Source: Morinoia aosen (taxonomy: Eukaryota > Arthropoda > Malacostraca > Amphipoda > Talitridae). Taken from it: a DNA stretch of 64,000 nucleotides. The position numbers and the translations under genes were made by a program. The stretch lies in contig CM059563.1 of assembly GCA_030386875.1 (NCBI GenBank), forward strand, positions 16,572,001 to 16,636,000. The letters are read 5' to 3'. Position 1 is the stretch's first letter, and each line of letters starts with the position of its first letter. Shown piece by piece: positions 1-10,420 of this stretch. The notes below the pieces were generated by a model. The model was not told the DNA's origin and ran no database searches. It was given only the letters and a program-made list of their open reading frames with translations.

Positions 1-91
1 GTGCGGACTGGTTCCCTCGATATTCGAAGGCACAAATTTTCTACCGCTGTTTGAAAATAGAAATTTCCTAAATTGCTGCGAAGGCAGCACA
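1..91 (-). repeat. 3' LTR (partial) of BEL/Pao element 1
   Basis: Positions 1-93 are repeated at 7223-7315 with no difference I can see. The element reads on the minus strand, so this is the first part of its 3' LTR; the rest lies beyond the window. On the minus strand the LTR begins TGTGCTGCC, directly after a purine tract. The identity over the visible stretch suggests a recent insertion, but 91 bases is a short sample. Confidence 0.85.
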
Positions 92-943
92 CTCCTCTCT
101 CTCAACAGTGCTAGGTAAGATTACTACAATATCTTTAATCGATCGCTCACAACTTTTGGTACCTCCGGAATTGTCCGTCCGCCGCAGCGTCGCCCCACGC
201 ACGCGTCCGTCCGATCCCGAGCGATGCACCGACTCTACCCGAGCCAGGGGCCACTGACATCTTGGAGACTGCGAGTCTCGTACCAGTACGATGTCCCCCT
301 GGGACAAGGGACGCCTTGGTGTCGTCCATTTTCTGCGACGACTGATTTCTTGAAGGTAGAATTGTCTCCATAGTTGCCAGAATTGGTCCGCCAACAGCTG
401 CACTCGCCGCCATCTTCGTGGACCATAAGCGAGGAGGTCGCGATCTGTGAACGAGTCTGACGACTGTGTGCGAGAGGCGTCCCTCATGGTTAGCAAAGTG
501 GAGGGACTGATAGGGAACACATCATTGGGGTCTTCGGAAGGGGCGTACAGGGGCGTAGAATTTACAATGGCCGCGGCTTCTATCAGGAGGGTGTGCATAT
601 CATCACGGTTGAGTGTCACCTTTCCTGACCTCCCCAAGGTCAGGTCGAGTACCTTTCTGATCGCTCCAATTTTTCTCTCCCACACACCTCCATGATGACT
701 CGCTCCAGGGAGATTAAATTTCCACTCGCATCCCCTAGTCTCCATGTCCTTTGATACTTTGTTCAAATCGCAAGATTGAGACACCGCACCTGTAAAGTTG
801 GTGCCTCGATCGCTTCTTATCAGCTGGGGGGTGCCTCGTACAGAGATGAATCTACGCAATGCGTTCATAAAGGAAGGAGTATCCATCCCACAGAGAGGTT
901 CAACGTGAACTGCCCTGGACACAAGGCAGGTCACCAGTAGGCC
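68..943 (-). CDS. BEL/Pao pol, integrase core and C-terminus (after in-frame stop)
   Basis: This is the continuation, in the same frame, of the gag-pol frame that ends at 944. It holds the integrase core after the first catalytic Asp: the second acidic residue is in IRSDRGTNF and the Glu in HHGGVWERKIG. A C-terminal domain of the kind found in BEL/Pao integrases follows, with a basic tail. The stop codon at 68-70 lies inside the 3' LTR, so the last codons overlap the polypurine tract and LTR. I read this as the distal part of one polyprotein and not a separate gene: there is no start context, and the family encodes integrase at the end of a single Gag-Pol. Translation past the TAA at 944 would be needed to make it. 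Confidence 0.85.
   Translation of the reverse strand, partial: GLLVTCLVSRAVHVEPLCGMDTPSFMNALRRFISVRGTPQLIRSDRGTNFTGAVSQSCDLNKVSKDMETRGCEWKFNLPGASHHGGVWERKIGAIRKVLDLTLGRSGKVTLNRDDMHTLLIEAAAIVNSTPLYAPSEDPNDVFPISPSTLLTMRDASRTQSSDSFTDRDLLAYGPRRWRRVQLLADQFWQLWRQFYLQEISRRRKWTTPRRPLSQGDIVLVRDSQSPRCQWPLARVESVHRSGSDGRVRGATLRRTDNSGGTKSCERSIKDIVVILPSTVEREECAAFAAI
92..108 (-). other. Polypurine tract of BEL element 1
   Basis: Read on the minus strand, this is a run of GA dinucleotides ending AGGAG immediately before the LTR start TGTGCTG. That is the expected place and composition for the plus-strand primer of an LTR retrotransposon. It lies inside the pol reading frame, whose stop codon (68-70) falls within the LTR. 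Confidence 0.65.
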
Positions 944-3900
944 TTACATTTTCTTCGTGGCCTTTGTGATTCGGGTGCTCTGTCCGTCATGTACAGTGAA
1001 CGGCCCGAAGACATCTAAGCCCACCCGGGTGAAAGGTGGGGTGGGGATGAGACGATCTTCCGGGAGGTCGGCCATCATCTGTTGCTCAAAGGGAGCTCTC
1101 AGCCTCCTACAAATCACACAGCTCCTCAGGAGTCGTTCTATTTGCTTTCTACCTTGCGGGATGAAGAAGCCCAGAGATCGCACCTTACCAAGGGTGAGGA
1201 GACGGCCCTGGTGAGCCACCAGCTGGTGTGCCCGTCTTATAATTATCTGAGTGAAGGGATGGTTCCTGGGTAGGATCAAAGGGTGTTTTTGATCCACTGG
1301 TAAGTCACTGTGCTTTAGGCGGCCTCCTACACGGATCAGACCCTCTTCATCCACAAAGGGGGCCAGTGGTGTCAGTTGATGTCCTTCCGGTAGCTGCATT
1401 GGACCTGGTTTCCCCGTCTTGGGTAGTATTTCGCTGTAAGATTCTTGTTGGACGGCCTTAACGAGGTACATTTCAGCTTCCTGGTCGTTCTGAAGTATAC
1501 GTAGTGTCGGTTCCGAAGAAGTGTTGAGGTTAGATCTCGCTCGCATCAGCCACTTATGTGCCAGGTTGTGCACGGTGCGGGTAACCCCGAGAAGCCTGGT
1601 CCACCTACTCAGTCGGTCCATCACCGTACGAAATGGAGGTGGCGAACCGGTCAAGGTCGTGAAGGCTTTGGTCTCCGGCAACGATTCTGTTAGTTGCGCT
1701 TCCTCAAAAGGGGGCTGAGCGTCGACGACGCAATCTTCTAATATCCAGGCAGGGCCGGTGAACCAATGGCTGTGTACGAGCTGCTCTACATCCGTGGGAC
1801 GAGTAGCCATGTCTGCGGGGTTCTCTTTCGTGTCTACGAAGTACCACTGAGTCGGAGAGCAATGCTTATTAATCAACTCTATTCTCCGGGTCACATATCT
1901 GGTGAAGCGTTTATCCTCATTTTTCAGGTATCCAAGAACAATTTGACTGTCCGTGTAGTATCTGACTTCTTGCACATTCACCTTGAGGTCGTTGAGGGTC
2001 TCTCTTGCTGCCAGTACTGCTTCGACTGCGGCGCACAGTTCCAACCGTGGTATGGTGGTAGCTGCCCTAGGTGCCACCCTCGAACTGGCGTTGATCAAGG
2101 TGGAATGTTTCTGCTCTCGGGTACTGGTCAGCCGCAAATAAATCGCATAGCCAATGGCCTCCTGAGAGGCGTCACAAAAAACGTGAAGCGAGTGCCGTGA
2201 AACCTCCCCAAAGTCGCGCGGCTTCACGCACCGACTGAGGCGTATTTCCTTTGATCTTCTCAGTCCGTCTTTCCACGATTCCCAATGCTCTTCCAGTTTC
2301 TTAGGTAGAGGTTCGTCCCACAGAGTGGAGCTTTGGTTAGTTTCGGCAGTGCTATCAGACAGCGCCTTTCTTTGTAGAAGTCTGCCACCCAAAATAAGAG
2401 GCGCAGCTAGTCCGAGGGGGTCAAAGAAGGAGTTCACAGTAGACAGCACACCCCTCCTAGTGAAGGGTCTGTCCGGGATATTGACCTTGAATATTAACAG
2501 ATCTTCGGAGACGTTCCAATGGATCCCCAATGTTCGTTGGATAACGGATCCGTCCCAAGTGACAGTCTTTGGTGCGGCTAGTTCCTCGTCTGGCAGACCC
2601 ACCGTTACCCGAGTGTCAGACGTGGCAACTTTGTGAATGTTCAACCCATACTTGTGCAACAGAGACCGCACCTCGCCAAGCAGCTCCCTGGCCTCGTCTG
2701 GGGAGTCCAAACTAGCAGACCCATCATCAACGTACGTCGCATGACGGAGAAAGTCAGTGGCCCGGCTCGGGCGTCCGGATGCATCGCCCAGGTCGGCGAT
2801 ATGGCGAAGGGCGAACGCAGCGACGGCCGGAGAGCTCCGCAACCCGAAGACATGGACCTTAGCTCTGTAGGGGACAATCTCGTTAGTAACCCGATTATCT
2901 TTGAACCAAAAGAAACGCAGATAGTCCCTGTCTTCAATCTTGACTCGAAAATTGTGGAACATATTTTTTATATCAATTGTAAAGGCTACCTGGTGGAGTC
3001 GGAATCTCTGCAATATTCCCCGAAGGCTGTTGTTCAAATCGGGGCCCGTCAACAACTCATCATTGAGGCAGTGTCCCTTGTGCTTTGCTGAACCATCGAA
3101 CACCAACCTAACTTTCCCTTCTTGGGCTTGCCTTACCGGGAAGATGGGCAAGTACCATCCCACGCCTTTCTCAGGAAGTTCCCCTGCGACTACTTCCTCA
3201 ACGTGATCATTGTCAATGTACGATTGCATTTTCTCGAGACTTAGTGTAGCACTAGAGGGATCTCGACGCAGTTTTCCCAACGTCGTGTTCGTTCTTCCCA
3301 ATACAGACACGTAATTATTACACAAATTTGGTGGATCTCTAGTAAAGGGTAAGGGCGCAACAATCCTATCGTCTTTCACTTCGATACCAGCTCTCAAAAT
3401 ACTTACAAATTTATTGTCTAACACACTCAGACCCTGGAGCTCGTCGTCGACTCGCTCCTCAAAGACGTCGAGCGTCTGCCTCCCAGGGTTGGGCCCACGT
3501 ATCTTGATCGAGAAGTGATGATCCTCGTGGTTCACGAATGACGTCCGCAGGGCAGTGGTCTGCTGGGTTCTCGCTCCTCCGTTCAATGGTCCCAACAGTG
3601 CCCAGCCCAGGGCGGTCTTGCAGGCAAGAGGACCTCGTACTCCATAGTGTCTAGATGCCATGAGCGACACGGCATCTCTTCCGATGAGTATCAGTGACCG
3701 AGCCAAAGGATCATGCTCATTGAAGTGCTTGACCAGGTGCGCAACGTGGCTGAGCTTCTTCACAACGTCGGGAGTGGCTACTTCGTCAGTCGTGTCCGGG
3801 ATATTTTCGTTGGTCCATGTAGTGGGTAGCTGATGCCATCGGTTCTCACCCACACCCCTTATCTTGAGCCCGGTGATGGCGTGTCCTTCCACCTCAGACG

Positions 3901-5758
3901 ACAGACCACTCAGTGTTCTGAGGGCGTACTTCCAGGGAGTGGCCTTAAGATCCAGCTGTTCTATCAGAGAAGGGTCCGCAAAGCATCTTGAGCTTTGCTC
4001 GTCAATGATGGCGTAACAACGCACTTTTCTCTGGGTGGACGTCGAGGTGACATCTACTAACAGCGTCTTGGAAAATTCCCTGGACTCGAGACCGAGGCAT
4101 CCCGTTCTGGTGCAGGTGGCGACCTCACCAGGGGTCACCGGTTTAGTGCTTGCCCGGTGCATGACCGTCAAGTGTGAGCCTTGACAGTGAGAACACTTCA
4201 CTTGTTTGTCGCAGTTCCTGATGTAATGGGGACCAAGGCATCGGAAGCATACCTTCGCCTCGGTGATGAGCTTCTTCTTCTGGTCGATGGGTAGTCTTCC
4301 AAAGGACCGGCACTCCCAGGTTCCATGGGCGTCGACCTTGTGGAAAATACATTTGTTGATTCGATGGTCCGTTTCCGGAGGTTTTTTGTTGTGAGGTCCT
4401 TGCGCCTCATATCTTGACTCAGGTTTGTTGTAGGCCACCATGGACTGATCACCTTCACTAGACTCTTTCTTGGTATTCTGGTCAGCGCTTGTGTGCAGGA
4501 CCCGAACGGGCTTGGGTCTTCCGCCTGACAGTGCTGGGTTGAAAAATGGATCCCTCATCGCTCTTTCTTCGTCTCTTAGGAACTGGTTGAAGAAGGAGAA
4601 CGTTGGGCGCTGCCCACTCTTGGCTCGTATGTCAGATGCTTTCCTATGCCATCTGCGTTGCAGATCTGGCGGGAGTTTGAGTGCCAAGAGCCTCATGCCT
4701 CTGGTAGTGCAAAACTCCTCCAGCTCGTCCGATCTTGCTGCGTTGGTAAGTGCGGTACTCGTAGAATCTAAGAAATCCTGGAGAGCGGTAAGATCCCCAG
4801 GAGGGATGTTTGGGAAGTTCCGAAGTTGGTCTGCCGTGTGTTCTGCTAGCAACCAGTCCGAACCATAACGCTCACGAAGGGTGTTCCATACCACCTGCAA
4901 CACTGCCTCTGCATTGTTTCCGATGACTGACCTCATAGTTCTCTGAACGTACTCCTTGGGTTTACCCGCGGTATTGGCCGCCAAAACTTGTAGCTCTTCG
5001 ATGGGGCCCAAAGCTAGTCCCTGCAGTCGATTCTTCAGATCAGATTCCCAGCAATGGTACAATCCGATGTCTCCTTTGAAGGGGTTGGCAGGGGTCTTCA
5101 ACAGCTCGGCCCGGATAAGGTGAACAGAAGCTGCATCTAGAGTGCTTCCCTGCCTAGGAGCTCTCAGTCGATGGTTTGCCTCTACTCTAGGCTCTAGAAT
5201 CGACCTGCGAGAGCTCACGGAAGCGTGTTCCATCAGCCCTGCCAGATCATCTAGGTTGCTTTCCTGCTCTTGATATTCTTCATCCTCCCCTTCTGAGATA
5301 GTAGAAACCTCAGAGGTTACCGACAGTGGTGTGGAAAAAGGTCCAACTTTTTCTCTTCTTACTGAGGTAAGTTTACTCATTCTCTCACTACGCAGAGAAG
5401 ACAGGTCTTTGGGATCAAGGTTGGAAACCATGTCCCCTCCAAGCCTCTCCATCTGTTTGTTGAGCGTCGCGATGCGACCAAAGCAGTCTTCCAGCATCAC
5501 ACGTCTCTTCAAAAATTGCTCATGGTACCGCTGCTCATGTCCTGCTCGTTCCAAGGAACCTTCAAAGGCTCTGCTTGAAGTGATGAACTGATCGCGCTTG
5601 ACCTTAAGTTCAGCTATGAAGGATAAGATGGCCGACATCTCATCCTCTCCTGGACTCTCCCTGGACAGGGCTTCATAAAGATCGTCATAGGTCTTTACGG
5701 CTTCAACTTCAGCTAGTTTAAGGGTTTTCTTTGAGCTTCTTTTGGCCATTTGAGACAT
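944..5758 (-). CDS. BEL/Pao Gag-Pol polyprotein (interrupted in integrase)
   Basis: A 1,604-residue open frame with the BEL/Pao order. The Gag-like N-terminal part, with coiled-coil-like charged segments, fills about residues 1-460. Cys/His zinc knuckles follow near 470-535 (CFRCLG and CSHCQG). A retropepsin-like site near 585 reads DEQSS in place of the common DTGS. RT has the YVDDG box near 1009. RNase H has FCDASQEA near 1194 and TDSQ near 1268. The integrase zinc region (HQLVAHQ, CVICRR) begins near 1510, and the first integrase Asp is in GLDVFGPF near 1580. The frame stops at a TAA (944-946) just after that Asp and continues open for 288 more residues. The ATG at 5758 is the first in the frame and follows a non-coding leader. 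The long intact frame implies recent activity. The stop is either a disabling mutation or an assembly error. Confidence 0.92.
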   Translation of the reverse strand: MSQMAKRSSKKTLKLAEVEAVKTYDDLYEALSRESPGEDEMSAILSFIAELKVKRDQFITSSRAFEGSLERAGHEQRYHEQFLKRRVMLEDCFGRIATLNKQMERLGGDMVSNLDPKDLSSLRSERMSKLTSVRREKVGPFSTPLSVTSEVSTISEGEDEEYQEQESNLDDLAGLMEHASVSSRRSILEPRVEANHRLRAPRQGSTLDAASVHLIRAELLKTPANPFKGDIGLYHCWESDLKNRLQGLALGPIEELQVLAANTAGKPKEYVQRTMRSVIGNNAEAVLQVVWNTLRERYGSDWLLAEHTADQLRNFPNIPPGDLTALQDFLDSTSTALTNAARSDELEEFCTTRGMRLLALKLPPDLQRRWHRKASDIRAKSGQRPTFSFFNQFLRDEERAMRDPFFNPALSGGRPKPVRVLHTSADQNTKKESSEGDQSMVAYNKPESRYEAQGPHNKKPPETDHRINKCIFHKVDAHGTWECRSFGRLPIDQKKKLITEAKVCFRCLGPHYIRNCDKQVKCSHCQGSHLTVMHRASTKPVTPGEVATCTRTGCLGLESREFSKTLLVDVTSTSTQRKVRCYAIIDEQSSRCFADPSLIEQLDLKATPWKYALRTLSGLSSEVEGHAITGLKIRGVGENRWHQLPTTWTNENIPDTTDEVATPDVVKKLSHVAHLVKHFNEHDPLARSLILIGRDAVSLMASRHYGVRGPLACKTALGWALLGPLNGGARTQQTTALRTSFVNHEDHHFSIKIRGPNPGRQTLDVFEERVDDELQGLSVLDNKFVSILRAGIEVKDDRIVAPLPFTRDPPNLCNNYVSVLGRTNTTLGKLRRDPSSATLSLEKMQSYIDNDHVEEVVAGELPEKGVGWYLPIFPVRQAQEGKVRLVFDGSAKHKGHCLNDELLTGPDLNNSLRGILQRFRLHQVAFTIDIKNMFHNFRVKIEDRDYLRFFWFKDNRVTNEIVPYRAKVHVFGLRSSPAVAAFALRHIADLGDASGRPSRATDFLRHATYVDDGSASLDSPDEARELLGEVRSLLHKYGLNIHKVATSDTRVTVGLPDEELAAPKTVTWDGSVIQRTLGIHWNVSEDLLIFKVNIPDRPFTRRGVLSTVNSFFDPLGLAAPLILGGRLLQRKALSDSTAETNQSSTLWDEPLPKKLEEHWESWKDGLRRSKEIRLSRCVKPRDFGEVSRHSLHVFCDASQEAIGYAIYLRLTSTREQKHSTLINASSRVAPRAATTIPRLELCAAVEAVLAARETLNDLKVNVQEVRYYTDSQIVLGYLKNEDKRFTRYVTRRIELINKHCSPTQWYFVDTKENPADMATRPTDVEQLVHSHWFTGPAWILEDCVVDAQPPFEEAQLTESLPETKAFTTLTGSPPPFRTVMDRLSRWTRLLGVTRTVHNLAHKWLMRARSNLNTSSEPTLRILQNDQEAEMYLVKAVQQESYSEILPKTGKPGPMQLPEGHQLTPLAPFVDEEGLIRVGGRLKHSDLPVDQKHPLILPRNHPFTQIIIRRAHQLVAHQGRLLTLGKVRSLGFFIPQGRKQIERLLRSCVICRRLRAPFEQQMMADLPEDRLIPTPPFTRVGLDVFGPFTVHDGQSTRITKATKKM

Positions 5759-7119
5759 TGCAGAGATGTTGTTGAAAATTTATTGTGACTGCCTCAACAA
5801 TTTCTATCGACGAGGGGAAGGTTCAGAAAAGTCCACGGATGATGCAAAACTTGTCTTAAGCAGCCATTTATTATACATAAATTTTCCTGAAATAGAAAGG
5901 TCTAGTTAGCACAAAAGTAATACAAAAAATATACAGTTTTTAGAGATTGCATATCTAAAAGTGATTCAGAGGGCAAACCAGAAAATAAGGACGCAAAAAT
6001 TGGGGCAGAACTGCATCACTGGCACAAGAAAATCTAATTCAGAGAACACGGGTAATACTTCAGCGGCTCATTCAACACCCAAATCATTGGCGAGACTTAG
6101 TACAATTTTCATACGAGCATCCCAATGGCACAATCAGATATAACCAGTCAACCTAATGAGGCCCTCATTAAATACTAAGGTCAGGCAGTAGGCTCTACAC
6201 ACTAATGTCCAACCAGGTAGATGCTGAATTGAAGTTACACGGCTATTCCCATATAAAAATGCATGTCCAACCCGGTAGACGCTGAACTCAAGTTACACAG
6301 CTATTCCTACGTAAACAGTGCCTGACAACTTGAGTTGTTTCTGACTCACATGACTAGTCACAAAAGTCTATCAATCTATAGTACCACCTGGGCATAGTTA
6401 AAACACACCCATCTATAAAGGTGGTTAATAAGTGAACAAGGGGGCACACTTAGACACCTCTGAACAAGTAAATAGTTACCTAACAGGCATGAACACATCA
6501 TCAACCAGGCAATATAAAATATCCGCAGCACAGTAAAAATCACACAAATAAAAATAGGCAAAAACCACCACACTCTACAGACTGGTAAAATAGCAACTTG
6601 AGTGAGGAATTACACAATTCTAGAGTCCAAATACCAGAGTTTAAATCCACTAACATTAATCGTGAATGATAACAAGGATCTATATAATGCAATGTGCTTA
6701 GATCAAATCAACAACTGAGCACAATGAATCCAGCTGTGAATTCCAGCAAATAAATTAAGTAGCACTGACAAGCACAGAACAAATCAGGCTCAACAATATA
6801 ATCAAAACATGACTGAGTGTTTGCAAGAAAGTCTCACAACCCTGTCCAACACAGGGCAATACCACTAGACAATTTGAGCCAGGTACAAATAGGTAAACAC
6901 AGCATTACATTATATTGGCACCGCGAATGAAGAATCAGTATCTAGAATTGTAAAAGCACAAACAGAAAAACTGTGACAGCACACATTCTAACATCCCCTG
7001 AAATCTTTTAGCTTTTCTAGGACCTAAGAATTCACTGTCTAGTAGGAGACACAAAGCAGACATCTATAGGGACCCAATGCACTTAATATTTAGCACTCTT
7101 TACTTACATTTCCTTCTCT
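5759..7119 (-). other. 5' leader of BEL element 1
   Basis: About 1.36 kb of AT-rich sequence without a credible gene lies between the 5' LTR and the gag start. Near its LTR side the minus strand reads ATGTAAGTA, a good splice-donor consensus (GTAAGT at 7107-7102). The same string occurs at the matching place in the related leader at 8431-9560. The leader may therefore contain an intron spliced before gag translation; no acceptor stands out near 5758-5860. It also carries the 59-bp duplication listed separately. Confidence 0.55.
6205..6316. repeat. 59-bp tandem duplication in BEL leader
   Basis: A unit starting TGTCCAACC at 6205 is repeated from 6264 with several differences; the second copy is slightly shorter. 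The divergence shows that the duplication is not very recent. Confidence 0.75.
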
Positions 7120-7313
7120 GGAGTCTACACACTACTTCAACACAACTGGCGGCCTCTACTCAGCTCGCAGAGTTTAAATACCTAATGTACCGGAAGAGAG
7201 CGTTTCCGGAAAACGAGTGAACGTGCGGACTGGTTCCCTCGATATTCGAAGGCACAAATTTTCTACCGCTGTTTGAAAATAGAAATTTCCTAAATTGCTG
7301 CGAAGGCAGCACA
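7120..7313 (-). repeat. 5' LTR of BEL element 1 with TATA-like box
   Basis: The upper end (7223-7313) matches the window-edge LTR. On the minus strand it starts TGTGCTGCC at 7313. The TATTTAAA at 7180-7173 (minus) is a plausible core promoter, followed by a GC-rich stretch. The lower boundary is uncertain, because the other LTR is cut by the window before it reaches the U5 end. I set it near 7120 from the position of the splice-donor-like string. No primer-binding site could be fixed. Confidence 0.6.
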
Positions 7314-7364
7314 CTAAAAGTCACAAGTTTCTAAAGTTTCCAATAAAATAAAGAACAGTTAGCT

Positions 7365-7660
7365 TGTAGTGGACGTTTCCAGCCCCTTACCAACCAAAAT
7401 TTACGAATTCCTAAAACGCCCATCTAAAAAACCAAGTATCGCATAATAATCACTCTCATTATTTTTTGAATAAGAAATTTACTCAACTTTACCCATAATC
7501 CATCAAAATTGTGCACCAAAAAAATATGTCTCTGTAGAATTCAGTTAAAAATATTTAGAGACTCCTCAGAGTCGCTCCGTGGCAACACTCATCGCACCTA
7601 ACGCTCACTTTTTATAAATCACTGCTTGTGTGTGCGCCTGTGAACTGCTTTACGGGAAAT
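7365..7660 (+). repeat. 5' LTR fragment of Gypsy element 1
   Basis: The sequence starts TGTAGTGGACG and matches 10421 onward closely for about 295 bases, including the shared GGCAACACTC core. It then departs from the 3' LTR, which runs on for more than 2 kb. So this is only the first part of a long LTR; the rest and most of the internal region are gone. Confidence 0.75.
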
Positions 7661-8430
7661 CCTTGCGATTGCCCGGTGATGTTATTGATCCCGTTTACCA
7701 AATTGACGACTCTCTGAAGTTCACCCAAAGTGGGGAACTTAATTTGATTATGTGAATTTGAAGCTTGAAGAGCAAGCAATTTAAATGTTGAGAATTGGAT
7801 TGATTGGTATTCTTTGACAAGGCAGGGTCACCAGTGCGAGTAAACGCACATTGAATTTAAATGATTTGCAATCTCAGAAGGAGCTAAGGACGGTGTTCGG
7901 ACGCAATATTTCAAGCGTCTATCAATCAAACAACCAAAAACCACGATACAGCCATCATTGGGGAGAATGAGGAAACAAGTAGCTCGCCTTTTGGGATATA
8001 TTTAGGTCGGAGGTTGAACGCCGAAGTGCGAGGCTTGAGGCTTGGTTCGTGAGACGATCTTGGGGAGAGTCCGAGGCGGTTGAAGAACTTCAGACGATGC
8101 GTTCAGCACAGGCTTGTGGAAGCGTGTACTGGAGTGTGAAGTTGAGGATGTTGTGAGTGTGGGAGGTTCCGACATTAAGTGGGTCGGCAATTGAGTGATG
8201 AGTATGGGAAATGTTACCGGTTGGGAAAACTCGGTAAGAAAGGAGGCTCTCGACCCAATAATCTCAACTGGAGGTTTTAGCGGCTTAGCTGCGGGGATGC
8301 AGGCCTTCCAGTTTAGTGAAGTTTGAAGAGGAGGAGAAACTTGGAGGAAAAAACTTGGAGGAGGTAAGCTCCTTAAATTAAGAGGTTAGGGTTTGGTTCC
8401 ATACGTGTTTGTGAGTGCATGAATGTGTGG
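7661..8430. other. Unassigned stretch inside Gypsy element 1
   Basis: No open frame or motif that I recognise. It lies between the truncated 5' LTR and the inserted BEL-like leader, so it may be leftover Gypsy leader. Confidence 0.3.
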
Positions 8431-9560
8431 TCCAGTAGATCCTGTCAGGGGACATCGTGCTGGATTATTTTGTACGATAACGAGTCTATTCATACACATG
8501 TGCAAGACTGCTGCGTCTGCTGCATTAACAAGAAGAACAATGGCAAAAGTTTAGTGCTAAGGTCAGTGCGCAGCTCCAGCGCCCGAGTTGCAGCCTGAAT
8601 CATCTTAACACCCAGAACCGGTATTCGAGACCAACTGGTCATAAGCTCTATCCTGATATCACAAGCAGCAGCACTACTGAGTGTATAATCTAAATGAGCT
8701 AACAGCTAGAAGTAAAAATAGCTACTGAGGTAAATAATGTATCAAAATTAAATATGAGAAAAGGTGAAGCCTCTATTCTCTATAATTCAGATGAGCAAGA
8801 ATTGCTTCTAGGCGCAGCAGAATTACATATAAAAAGGAGCAGCATATAAAAAGACACAGCAGTAAAACAAACTAAAGCTGGAAAACAAAGTTACAGTGAC
8901 TTAGCAAAGGCTAACAACGCTCAATTAAATTCAGGGAAACAATATTTAGCTTACACATTAATGATCCTTGTGGACAGTAAAGTGTCTTAAAACACTTTGC
9001 TCAGCACTGATAAAATATCTAAGGAGCTAATGCCAACATTTTAATAATATTGAGAGCCAACAAGGATTCATCGGAGAAGCAAATACAAAAGGGAAAACAA
9101 TGACAAAGATGGGGCAGTGAGCTTGAAGCTTGTGCCTAACTAACACTGGCACAGAGAAAACATAGTGAATGTTCCTAAGACACAACAACGAGCGCTCCTT
9201 ACACAGACAAGTTAAAACACAATAAAACACTTAACATTAAACACTTGTTACTTACATATGCCCGCTCTTGGGCCCAAGCACTACTCAGGAGAATCTATAC
9301 GAGAATGACGATTCTGCCTGGAAAGCCGGCCTTATATACGCTGTGAGCGGACGAGCGTTTCCGGACGGAACTTCCGGGACGAATGAACTTGCTGTATGGT
9401 TCTACGTGAAAAACGCCGTTTTTCCTTGTCGAAGTATTTCTTTGGTAAAATTTTAATAGATTTAGGGGTAATGTTGAATGACAATAGTAATCTAAAATTT
9501 TAAGAATGATTACGTTAACTTTATTCAATTTTTAGAAGATGGTTTTAATAACTTATGAAA
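8431..9560 (-). repeat. BEL-like leader plus LTR fragment inside Gypsy element 1
   Basis: The layout parallels 5759-7313: an AT-rich leader, a stretch resembling 7085-7110 that includes the same minus-strand ATGTAAGTA donor (GTAAGT at 9255-9250), then a GC-rich block containing CCGGAAACGCTC-like sequence. The minus strand has TATATAAG (9338-9331), a good TATA box. It appears to be the 5' end of a second, related BEL element, with no gag-pol left. The boundaries are approximate. Confidence 0.5.
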
Positions 9561-9571
9561 TTTAGACTGAA

Positions 9572-10270
9572 GTGCGGCTGAGGGTTCACTACAACTCCCC
9601 CTGCCGAATTGCTGATTACGCGGCACGTCTCAAACGCGCCATGCAGGAAATGGTTTACACACCGCCTCGCCCGCCTTTACCATCTGAAAGCTTAGACCCC
9701 TTTTTGCAGAATTGTACACATGTTTACGTTCGGGTGGATGGTGTAAAAAACCCCTTGCGACGTCCCTATGATGGCCCCTACAAGGTCCTCAAAAGGACAC
9801 CTAAGTTCTTTTTAATTGAAAGGGGTACCAAGAGCGAGAGTGTTAGCATCGATCGCTTGAAGGCCGCATATGTGTCCCTTCCTGACGACCTTCCCACTAA
9901 CTCTCATGAGCCACAACCTAGACTGCAAATTGGCCTCAGGTCAACACCTGTCGTGCCCACTAATTCGCACTTATCTGCTTGGGCTAAGACCCTTCCTCCC
10001 ACTATGGAGTGCAACGAGTTCATCGTTCCCCTGAATACCGTTCAAAGAACGTTGTCGGAACCTCGTAATTCGGGTGCCTCCATTCCGGCTAATGCTTCTG
10101 ATACTGTTGCCCCCCATCACGGAAATGTCACAGATACTCTTTCGTTGTCCCAGTTGGGAATACTAACGACAACTTTCACAGCTCCGCAGCTTAATCCTCC
10201 TATTGCCCCCGAGCGTCGTAGCAGGTTTGGCAGACCTAGTCACCCGCCAGCCCGTTATGCGCAGACCTAG
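9572..10270 (+). pseudogene. Gypsy integrase C-terminal fragment
   Basis: This 232-residue frame contains the SH3-like C-terminal domain of Ty3/Gypsy integrase. Diagnostic parts are THVYVRVDGVKNPLRRPYDG, then GPYKVLKRTPKFFLIE and IDRLKAAYV. A proline-rich, low-complexity tail ends at the TAG at 10268. Everything upstream (gag, protease, RT, RNase H, integrase core) is missing, so the Met at 9572 is only the first in a truncated frame. A polypurine tract and the 3' LTR follow, which places it as the end of pol of Gypsy element 1. It cannot integrate by itself. Confidence 0.85.
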
Positions 10271-10403
10271 GGTGGCGAACTCTAATCTGTCAACTCTCCC
10301 CTATTTTCCTCTGTCAAGTTTTCCTTTGGGGATCTTTCATTCGTAATTCTTTCAGGCATCTTTCAGGTAACAGCTTCACTGTTGCCAGACCTTTCGGTCT
10401 TCT

Positions 10404-10420
10404 TAAGTGGGGGGAGTAGA
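10404..10420 (+). other. Polypurine tract of Gypsy element 1
   Basis: AAGTGGGGGGAGTAGA precedes the LTR start TGTAGTGG at 10421, the expected position for second-strand priming. Confidence 0.75.

Noticed and set aside
7727..7760. Short inverted similarity between AGTGGGGAAC and the end of the solo LTR near 49470
   Set aside because: Only about 20 bases, no extension on either side; chance is adequate.
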